From Chitinophaga pinensis (GTDB taxonomy: Bacteria; Bacteroidota; Bacteroidia; NS11-12g; UBA9320): DNA of 6,579 nt. Location: contig CAMDCQ010000137.1 of NCBI GenBank assembly GCA_945890595.1, positions 1 through 6,579 of the forward strand, given 5' to 3'. Shown here piece by piece: positions 1-5,289 of this stretch; the first letter of the stretch is position 1, and every line of letters begins with the position of its first letter. The notes below the pieces were generated by a model that made no database searches, was not told where the DNA came from, and saw only the letters and a program-made list of their open reading frames with translations. A program made the position numbers and the translations under genes.

Positions 1-1
1 G

Positions 2-943
2 ACCGCAACTGTAGCTTTTTATAATTTGGAAAATCTATTTGACACTTTGCCAAATATCGATTCTTCGGATAATGAATACACTCCCAATGGCGAAAAAAAA
101 TGGGATACGGTTAAATATACAAACAAACTACAGCATTTAGCCAAGGTGATAAGTGAGTTGGCAAATGGTGAACCACCTACCTTTCTAGGTGTTTGCGAGA
201 TAGAAAACAAAAAAGTACTAGAGGATCTTATTGCCGAACCTAGCTTAAAGAACGCCGATTACGCAATAGTGCACCTAGATTCGCCGGATGAACGAGGAAT
301 GGATGTTGGGTTTATCTACAACAAGTCACTTTTTACTGTAGAACATTTTACGGCTCATCAACCTGACCTAAGCTATTGTAACGACCTAACACGAGATATT
401 TTACATGTTAAAGGAAAAGTCATTAATGGAGAAACCTTACACTTTATCATTAATCATTGGCCGAGCAGAGGCGGATACTCCGAAAAGTCTGAAGAAAAAA
501 GGATAGCAGCCGCCACCAAACTAAACGCCATTAAATACAGCATACTGAAAACCGAACCGAACGCTAAAATAATTGTAATGGGAGATTTCAATGACGAGCC
601 TACTAACACAAGTATTGCCGAGACACTTGCAGTGAGTTGTAACCAAAACGCCACTGCTAAAGATCAATTTTTTAATGCTTTTTGTGCATTGGACAACGCT
701 GAAAAAGGCAGTTATCGCTATAAAAATACGTGGGAAATGTTGGATCAAATTATGGTTTCTTCAGCGCTACTGACGGACACGACTGGCATCCATTTCAAAA
801 AAAATAGTGCAACTATTAAATCTGAACCCTGGATGTTACAAACCGGAAAATATGAAGGCTATCCACACAGAACATTTGCAGGAAACAACTATCTAAATGG
901 CTACAGTGACCATTTACCCGTGTACATAGTTTTGCAGAATTAG
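2..943 (+). CDS. Endonuclease/exonuclease/phosphatase family hydrolase, 5' end missing
   Basis: This is a metal-dependent phosphoesterase of the DNase I / exonuclease III fold (EEP superfamily). The frame is open to the left edge and reads VAFYNLENLFD there, the usual first strand of the fold, so the TTG at 26 is internal and the true start lies upstream. Of 313 visible residues, the expected active-site set is present: Asn8, Glu66 in GVCEIEN, Arg98 in DERGMDVGF, His152 in NHWPSR, Asp195 and Asn197 in GDFND, Asp248, and the closing SDH at 302-304. The catalytic domain is therefore complete and intact. The missing part is probably short, perhaps a signal peptide, since many Bacteroidota members are secreted; that is inference. 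The substrate (DNA, RNA, phospholipid or sugar phosphate) cannot be told. It ends 89 bases before rnpB with no clear hairpin terminator. Confidence 0.9.
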   Translation, partial: TATVAFYNLENLFDTLPNIDSSDNEYTPNGEKKWDTVKYTNKLQHLAKVISELANGEPPTFLGVCEIENKKVLEDLIAEPSLKNADYAIVHLDSPDERGMDVGFIYNKSLFTVEHFTAHQPDLSYCNDLTRDILHVKGKVINGETLHFIINHWPSRGGYSEKSEEKRIAAATKLNAIKYSILKTEPNAKIIVMGDFNDEPTNTSIAETLAVSCNQNATAKDQFFNAFCALDNAEKGSYRYKNTWEMLDQIMVSSALLTDTTGIHFKKNSATIKSEPWMLQTGKYEGYPHRTFAGNNYLNGYSDHLPVYIVLQN

Positions 944-1021
944 ATTAATTGGTTTTGTTTCCTCATTATTTGTTCATATCACGTGAATAAGACAAGATAG
1001 TTCAAAGCGTTTAAAAAACTA

Positions 1022-1029
1022 TACATTTG
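1022..1029 (+). promoter_or_regulatory. Bacteroidota-type -7 box for rnpB
   Basis: TACATTTG is an exact match to the TAnnTTTG -7 consensus used by the primary sigma factor of Bacteroidota. The RNase P P1 helix begins four bases downstream, about where transcription should start. The -33 TTG is not exact: TTC is found at 1001-1003, 18 bases upstream of the box. Confidence 0.65.
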
Positions 1030-1032
1030 TAG

Positions 1033-1405
1033 TGCAAAACGGCTTATCGCTGTCTGCGTAAGCAGGGGGAGGAAAGTCCGGGCAACATAGGGCAGTGTAC
1101 CTTTGGAAACAAAGGGTATTAGCACAGAAATGTGTTGGTAACAGAAAGGGTAACAGAGAATAACCGCCAAGATAAAACTCGTTTTGTTTTGGTAAGGGTG
1201 AAAAAGTGAAGTAAGAGCTCACGCGCTCGAGTGGTAACACTCGTTTGGTACAAACCTTACACGTTGTAATACCAAGTAAACTGTAGGTTGAGGGCAGCTC
1301 GTCCGATTCTAGCTTTGGTTAGAAACTACAGAGGGTAGGTAGCTAAGATAAATGATAAGCACTTCAACCTAGGTTGAGGTACAGAACCCGGCTTATAGTT
1401 TTGCA
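1033..1405 (+). ncRNA. rnpB: RNase P RNA, bacterial type A-like
   Basis: This is the catalytic RNA of ribonuclease P, which removes the 5' leader from precursor tRNAs. Universal core segments are visible: GAGGAAAGTCCGGGC (1069-1083), GGTAAGGGTGAAA (from 1191) and ACAGAACCCGGCTTAT (1381-1396), which together form the P4 core. Helices can be traced: P1 TGCAAAAC/GTTTTGCA (1033-1040/1398-1405), P2 GCTTATC/GATAAGC (1042-1048/1354-1360), a minimal P3 CTGC-GTAA-GCAG (1054-1065), a P8 stem (1206-1209/1219-1222), a P9-like GTAA-capped hairpin (1228-1243) and a P15-like CTGTAG/CTACAG (1281-1286/1326-1331). GNRA loops also cap stems at 1100-1115 and 1119-1134. Between the last P15 strand and P2 there is no room for P18, while 1361-1380 forms a P19-like hairpin. 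The length of about 373 nt is normal. It stands alone between two protein genes. Confidence 0.96.
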
Positions 1406-1413
1406 TTTTTTTT
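1398..1413 (+). terminator. rnpB 3' end: P1 strand followed by T8
   Basis: The closing strand of P1 (GTTTTGCA, 1398-1405) runs straight into eight T (1406-1413). The long-range P1 helix plus U-tract probably ends transcription, so the mature 3' end and the terminator coincide. Because the pairing strand lies about 360 bases upstream, this is not a local hairpin; its efficiency as a terminator is inferred. Confidence 0.5.
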
Positions 1414-1455
1414 AAAACAACAGAAACACGATATTTAAGTAGCGAAAATCAAGTT

Positions 1456-2817
1456 ATGGCAAGAATTCTAATTGTAGACGATGAACAAAGCATCAGAGAA
1501 ACACTAAGAGAAATCCTAGAGTACGAGGGATATGAAATAGAAGAAGCTGAAGATGGAGAAAAAGCCTTCAATCTGATTAAAAAATTTAATTATGATGCGG
1601 TATTAGCAGATATAAAAATGCCAAAATTAGATGGCATAGAACTGCTAGAAAAAGCCAAAGAAATTGCGCCTGAGCTACCGTTTATCATGATTTCTGGCCA
1701 TGGGACTACTGAAACAGCCGTTGAAGCAACTAAAAAAGGAGCATTTGATTTTATCAATAAGCCACCCGATTTAAATAAGTTACTTATTACCGTGCGGAAT
1801 GCCGTTGATAAAAACAGCTTAGTCATCGAAACCAAGGTTCTTAAGAGACAGATTACCAAAACCAGAGAAATAGTTGGGGATGCTCCAAGCATCAAAAAAA
1901 TCAAAAAAACCATTGAAAAAGTAGCCCCTACAGATGCTAGAGTTTTAATAACAGGAGAAAACGGAACAGGCAAAGAACTGGTAGCTCGTTGGATTCACGA
2001 AAAAAGTAATCGTGCAGACAAACCGTTAATTGAAGTAAACTGTGCCGCTATTCCTGGCGAACTCATAGAAAGCGAACTATTTGGTCACGAGAAAGGATCA
2101 TTTACATCCGCTATCAAACAGAAGCTAGGAAAATTTGAAAAAGCAAATGGAGGAACGCTATTTTTAGATGAAATTGGCGATATGAGTCTTTCGGCTCAAG
2201 CGAAGGTGCTTAGAGCACTTCAAGAAAATAAAGTAAGCAGAGTAGGAGGCGAAAAAGACATTGATGTAAACGTTAGAATTATCGCTGCTACCAACAAGGA
2301 TTTAATGCAAGAAATTGCAGACGGAAATTTCAGAGAAGATTTATACCACCGTATTTCTGTGATTGTAATCCACGTTCCCTCGCTTAATGAGCGTGTAACG
2401 GATATTCCTGCACTAGCGGAGAAATTTATGCAAGAGATTTGTGAAGATAACGGTATTCATAAAAAACAATTTACAGCGGGTGCCATGGAAGCTCTTAAAA
2501 ACATCTATTGGAGCGGAAATATTAGAGAATTACGCAACATCGTAGAACGCTTGATTATACTTTGTGATCAGAAAATAACGGAAGAAAATGTGCAGCTTTA
2601 TGCCAACAACGGAAAGAAAAAGCCAGGTTCTATGGATGCTATCAATGAATTCTCAAAATTCCAAGAGTTCAAGGATTATGCAGAAAAAATGTTTATCGAT
2701 GCCAAGCTTAAAAAGAACAATTGGAATGTAGCCAAAACGGCCACAGAAATCGATATTCAACGAAGTCATCTTTACAATAAAATTGAAAAATTTGACCTAG
2801 CAAGAGACAAAAAATGA
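1456..2817 (+). CDS. Sigma-54-type response regulator, NtrX/NtrC family
   Basis: This is a cytoplasmic two-component transcription activator with three complete domains over 453 residues, normal for the family. Receiver (1-118): acidic pair Asp8-Asp9, phospho-acceptor Asp52 in LADIKMP, Ser80 and Lys102. AAA+ domain (about 140-370): Walker A GENGTGKE (167-174), Walker B TLFLDEIG (234-241), the arginine-containing FREDLYHRI (292-300) and WSGNIREL (352-359). A Fis-type helix-turn-helix lies at about 409-446. The TDARVLITGENGTGKELVARWIH stretch resembles NtrX. The sigma-54 contact loop, normally GAFTGA, reads GSFTSA (214-219), keeping Phe216 and Thr217. No histidine kinase is adjacent, so partner and regulon are unknown. 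Start: ATG at 1456, 42 bases after the rnpB T-tract, behind an A-rich leader without Shine-Dalgarno. The stop overlaps the next gene's start. Confidence 0.93.
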   Translation: MARILIVDDEQSIRETLREILEYEGYEIEEAEDGEKAFNLIKKFNYDAVLADIKMPKLDGIELLEKAKEIAPELPFIMISGHGTTETAVEATKKGAFDFINKPPDLNKLLITVRNAVDKNSLVIETKVLKRQITKTREIVGDAPSIKKIKKTIEKVAPTDARVLITGENGTGKELVARWIHEKSNRADKPLIEVNCAAIPGELIESELFGHEKGSFTSAIKQKLGKFEKANGGTLFLDEIGDMSLSAQAKVLRALQENKVSRVGGEKDIDVNVRIIAATNKDLMQEIADGNFREDLYHRISVIVIHVPSLNERVTDIPALAEKFMQEICEDNGIHKKQFTAGAMEALKNIYWSGNIRELRNIVERLIILCDQKITEENVQLYANNGKKKPGSMDAINEFSKFQEFKDYAEKMFIDAKLKKNNWNVAKTATEIDIQRSHLYNKIEKFDLARDKK

Positions 2818-3761
2818 CAGGCACAGATTTGGCGCTAGCCACATCTTTATTACAAAGTGGTCACCTTGTGGCAATTCCGACGGAAACGGTTTACGGTTTA
2901 GCAGCTAATGCCTTAGACGCCACTGCTGTTTCTAAAATCTACAACGCTAAGCAACGGCCCAGCTTTAATCCGCTTATAATACACATAGCCAGTGCAGATG
3001 AAGTCGTAAAATATGTTACTGAATTTTCTCCGCTTGCACAACAACTCGCAAAAGCCTTTTGGCCTGGTTCGTTAACTATAGTAATGCCCAAAAACGATAC
3101 TGTACCAGATTTAGTAACTGCTGGATTACCTAATGTAGCTTTGCGTGTTCCTAAGCATCCAATTACACTGCAATTGCTAAGTCTCTTAAATTTTCCGCTA
3201 GCCGCACCTAGTGCCAATATTTCTAATACCGTGAGTCCGACTACCGCTAAACGCGTAGCTCAAAGTTTAGGAGATTCTGCTAGCTATATTTTAGATGGCG
3301 GCAAATGTGATGTGGGTGTTGAAAGCACTATTGTGTCGGTACTCGAAAACCAAGTTACCTTGCTTAGAGAAGGCGGTATCAGCAAAGAACAAATTGAAGC
3401 AGCAATTGGCGTACATGTACGTACCCAAGCAGATGAAAAAATAACGGCTCCCGGGCAACTAAAAAAACACTACGCTACTCAAAAACCCCTTTTCTTGGTA
3501 GATGATATGCAGGATGCTTTACGCAACCACCAAACCAAAAAAGTATCTGTCTTGCTTTTTGAAACAATGGAAACAACTGAAAATCAAATTCCTTACCTCC
3601 TTTCAAGCGATTATAATTTAAGTGAAATAGCTAACAATCTTTTTGAAATGATGCATTTAGCGGATGAAGATAACAGCGATTTTATTTTGGCAGAACGATG
3701 TATAAGCGAAGGCATAGGTCGAGCTATAAATGACAGGCTTCTTCGAGCAAGTGTTCGATAA
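2814..3761 (+). CDS. sua5: L-threonylcarbamoyladenylate synthase, Sua5/YwlC type
   Basis: It condenses threonine, bicarbonate and ATP to threonylcarbamoyl-AMP, the first step in making t6A at position 37 of ANN-decoding tRNAs; the TsaB/TsaD machinery then transfers the group. YrdC/TsaC domain (about 5-200): PTETVYGL (22-29), KQRPSFNPL (46-54), FWPGSLTIV (82-90), RVPKH (111-115), APSAN (131-135), SPT (141-143), GVESTIV (168-174) and LLREGGI (183-189). The APGQLKKHYAT linker (212-222) matches the Sua5 interdomain loop that folds over the active site, followed by the smaller C-terminal Sua5 domain ending RAINDRLLRASVR. The 315-residue length fits the two-domain form rather than short TsaC. The ATG lies inside ATGA with the regulator's stop, which suggests translational coupling. 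An intrinsic terminator follows 23 bases after the stop. Confidence 0.94.
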   Translation: MTGTDLALATSLLQSGHLVAIPTETVYGLAANALDATAVSKIYNAKQRPSFNPLIIHIASADEVVKYVTEFSPLAQQLAKAFWPGSLTIVMPKNDTVPDLVTAGLPNVALRVPKHPITLQLLSLLNFPLAAPSANISNTVSPTTAKRVAQSLGDSASYILDGGKCDVGVESTIVSVLENQVTLLREGGISKEQIEAAIGVHVRTQADEKITAPGQLKKHYATQKPLFLVDDMQDALRNHQTKKVSVLLFETMETTENQIPYLLSSDYNLSEIANNLFEMMHLADEDNSDFILAERCISEGIGRAINDRLLRASVR

Positions 3762-3778
3762 TTTATACTAATTCAGTC

Positions 3779-3915
3779 TCAGTAGTATAGCAGAATTACC
3801 GCTATACCTTTTTTAATTGGCCAATAGAACGTCTAGGTCATCTCACGTTTTTAGAGAAATTCCAATGCGCTGCCGCATGTCCAAAGGGTAGGAAGTCATC
3901 TAAGTTGCAGCTTGT
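3779..3915 (-). other. Short broken minus-strand reading stretches, possible eroded element
   Basis: Read on the minus strand, two protein-like stretches lie in different frames. One, ending at a stop at 3838-3840, contains PFGHAAAHWNFSKNVR. The other, ending at a stop at 3779-3781, contains FYWPIKKGIAVILLYY. Both are too short to be a gene and are separated by stops. They could be chance, a decayed coding remnant, or part of a dispersed intergenic repeat that also includes the terminator hairpin. I cannot choose between these from the sequence. Confidence 0.2.
3785..3814 (+). terminator. Intrinsic terminator after the regulator-sua5 pair
   Basis: A perfect 7-bp stem GTATAGC/GCTATAC (3785-3791/3801-3807) with a 9-base loop is followed by one C and six T (3809-3814). 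It sits 23 bases beyond the synthase stop, as expected for the end of this operon. Confidence 0.72.
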
Positions 3916-3972
3916 TTAGAACATAACAACCCATATTTTTTTTAAAAATAACAGAATACTGCAACTCCTTCC
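3891..3972. repeat. Interrupted inverted repeat, possible structured RNA or UTR
   Basis: AGTTGCAG (3903-3910) pairs perfectly with CTGCAACT (3959-3966). Outside it, GGAAG (3891-3895) pairs with CTTCC (3968-3972) across a lopsided bulge of seven bases on one side and one on the other. Inside, TATTTTT (3934-3940) and AAAAATA (3944-3950) form a further AT-only hairpin. The nested arrangement could fold as RNA on either strand. There is no matching T-tract after it, so it is not a standard terminator. Confidence 0.35.
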
Positions 3973-4105
3973 GCCAATTGTGTAATACATTCTAGCAGCT
4001 ATCATATCACCTTTACACCATACAAAAAGATGTATTAAACTAAAGATGAAGATGAGAGACATAGCGTAACTTGATGTGATGGAAATTATAATTAGGACTT
4101 TGACT

Positions 4106-4131
4106 TTTTGCTTACACTATAAGAAGCAAAA
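4106..4131. repeat. 8-bp inverted repeat upstream of the ytxH-like gene
   Basis: TTTTGCTT (4106-4113) and AAGCAAAA (4124-4131) are perfect reverse complements around a 10-base spacer. The element lies about 93 bases before the YtxH-like start, within the probable promoter region, and has no T-tract after it on either strand. A regulator binding site or a leader hairpin is possible; so is chance in AT-rich DNA. Confidence 0.3.
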
Positions 4132-4224
4132 TGCATACACTCCTTATTATTACCCTACGTGCTTCAACACACTATGTAATCATTGGAAACAAAAAACATT
4201 TAACCACATAACAGAAAAAAGATC

Positions 4225-4488
4225 ATGAGTACAGGAAAAGTAGTATTAGGTTTATTGGCTGGCATTGCCGCTGGAGCCGCTTTAGGAATTTTGTTTGCAC
4301 CCAACAAAGGTTCCAAAACACGAAAAAAAATTGCTAGAAAAGGAGAAGATTTAACAGACAATCTAAAACAAGAGTTTGAAGAAATGGCCACACATCTATC
4401 TGACAAATACGAGCAAGTCATAGAAGACACAGACAAACTAATTACAAAAACAATGGCGAAATATGATAAGTCAGTAAAAGATGTGTAA
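4225..4488 (+). CDS. YtxH-domain small membrane protein
   Basis: This is an 87-residue protein of the YtxH family: one glycine/alanine-rich N-terminal membrane helix (about 5-26, with repeated small-xxx-small spacing in GLLAGIAAGAALGILFAP), then NKGSKTRKKIARKG and a charged helical tail rich in Glu, Asp and Lys (about 38-87) that could form a coiled coil. The turn FAPNKGSKTRKKI is the family signature. The length is normal and no enzymatic residues are evident. YtxH proteins are often linked to general stress responses in other bacteria, but their molecular role is unclear; a scaffold on the inner face of the membrane is only inference. It is the first gene of a four-gene run, 53 bases before the holin-like gene. 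The start ATG follows an A-rich leader. Confidence 0.85.
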   Translation: MSTGKVVLGLLAGIAAGAALGILFAPNKGSKTRKKIARKGEDLTDNLKQEFEEMATHLSDKYEQVIEDTDKLITKTMAKYDKSVKDV

Positions 4489-4541
4489 ACAACATAACTG
4501 TTATTTACAAACGACTTATTATTAATACGTTAGAATTATCT

Positions 4542-4886
4542 ATGCAAAAAAAACAACCACCCATAGAAAGCCTCTTTGCAAAAGCGGAAGAGTTTAGCAC
4601 GACAACGCTGGAAATACTTAGGCTAAAAACTATTAGTAAATCCGCAGTTGTGCTTTCTACGGTAGTTGCATATATTGCATTATTAGTAGCGTTTGGATTG
4701 GCCAGCATACTCATTAACGTAGGATTAGCCCTATGGGTGGGTAAGCTTTTGAATAACGTGTACCTTGGGTTTTTTACCGTCGGAGGTTTTTATTTCATAC
4801 TTGCAATTCTATTTTATTTCTTTAAAAACAGTTGGGTTAAAAGACCCTTAAGTAACAAAATTATAGGAATGCTCTACAAACCATAA
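4542..4886 (+). CDS. Holin-X-like (phage holin superfamily) membrane protein
   Basis: This 114-residue protein has a charged N-terminal helix (about 8-30) and two hydrophobic regions: about 34-69, ending in NVGLALWVGKLL, and about 73-95 (YLGFFTVGGFYFILAILFYFF), followed by a basic tail. The GLALWxGxLL...GFFxxGGFY pattern matches the family annotated as putative holin-X, common on Bacteroidota chromosomes. Despite the name, there is no phage lysis context here (no endolysin, spanin or structural genes), so a host envelope role is more likely than lysis. The 36-residue hydrophobic stretch could be a helical hairpin or one long segment. The stop overlaps the next start by one base (TAATG), implying translational coupling. 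No Shine-Dalgarno is seen; the ATG is followed by an A-run. Confidence 0.8.
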   Translation: MQKKQPPIESLFAKAEEFSTTTLEILRLKTISKSAVVLSTVVAYIALLVAFGLASILINVGLALWVGKLLNNVYLGFFTVGGFYFILAILFYFFKNSWVKRPLSNKIIGMLYKP

Positions 4887-5278
4887 TGAATATGAGGACA
4901 AAACTAACCAGCGAAGATTTAGATGATGCTATTCGAATTTTAGAAGAAAAACAAGCGTCACAATTGAGTTTGCTCAAAGAACAATTTTATCTAACATACG
5001 AGAGTGTAAGGCCCCTTAATTTTTTAAAAGAAACACTAAGCTCCTTAGCTAAAACTCCAGAATTTCAAGGCAATCTCAAAGATAATCTTATAGGATTTGC
5101 GACAGGATTTTTGACCAAAAAAGTGATTATTGGAAAAACCATGAATCCTTTACAAAACATAGCTGGCGTTTTATTCCAAATAGGGGTAACAGATGTTGTT
5201 TCCAGGAATTCTGAAAATATAAAAATAGTAGGCAAGCAGTTGTATCAAATCCTTACAAAATCAATTAAAAAGGAATAG
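4886..5278 (+). CDS. Unrecognised 130-residue protein of the membrane module
   Basis: I do not recognise a named family. The N-terminal third (8-36) is a charged amphipathic helix with EEKQASQLSLLKEQF, able to form a coiled coil. A short hinge with PLNFLKE follows, then two moderately hydrophobic glycine-containing stretches at about 66-83 (DNLIGFATGFLTKKVIIG) and 88-105 (PLQNIAGVLFQIGVTDVV), and a basic helical end (TKSIKKE). This suggests a peripheral membrane protein or a weak re-entrant hairpin. The start ATG at 4886 shares a base with the upstream stop; an in-frame ATG at 4892 would shorten the product by two residues. Position between a holin-like protein and a permease, with no separate promoter, points to a role with them, but the function is unknown. 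Confidence 0.75.
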   Translation: MNMRTKLTSEDLDDAIRILEEKQASQLSLLKEQFYLTYESVRPLNFLKETLSSLAKTPEFQGNLKDNLIGFATGFLTKKVIIGKTMNPLQNIAGVLFQIGVTDVVSRNSENIKIVGKQLYQILTKSIKKE

Positions 5279-5289
5279 CTGACTAAAAC

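Larger units (their letters stand above)
3815..4224. other. Gap without a convincing gene, rich in inverted repeats
   Basis: No credible open reading frame or recognised RNA gene is seen here on either strand. The stretch holds a 10-base palindrome ATTGGCCAAT (3816-3825), a small hairpin ATGCG-CTGC-CGCAT (3865-3878), a larger interrupted inverted repeat (3891-3972) and an 8-bp inverted repeat (4106-4131). It must contain the promoter for the four-gene group starting at 4225, but no exact TAnnTTTG box is found. The last bases before the ATG are A-rich (ACAGAAAAAAGATC), a common translation leader in this phylum. Confidence 0.5.

Noticed and set aside
26..943. TTG at 26 as the start codon of the phosphoesterase
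   Set aside because: The frame is open to position 2 and the residues before the TTG (VAFYN) belong to the conserved first strand of the fold, so the gene begins outside the window.
1019..1240. Minus-strand open frames across 979-1240
   Set aside because: They lie opposite the RNase P RNA, whose conserved core explains the sequence.
1590..1973. 127-codon open frame on the minus strand inside the response regulator
   Set aside because: It lies opposite a fully conserved receiver/AAA+ coding region; its sequence has no family features and it is a shadow frame.
4071..4123. Candidate promoters for the YtxH-like gene (TTG at 4071 with TA at 4093 and TTTG at 4099; or TTGACT at 4100 with TATAAG at 4118)
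   Set aside because: The first has four bases instead of two between TA and TTTG; the second is a sigma-70-like pair with only 12 bases between boxes. Neither fits a known consensus well.
4542..4886. Prophage or lysis cassette because of the holin-like protein
   Set aside because: No endolysin, spanin, structural, integrase or attachment-site features are nearby, and this family is common on Bacteroidota chromosomes outside prophages.
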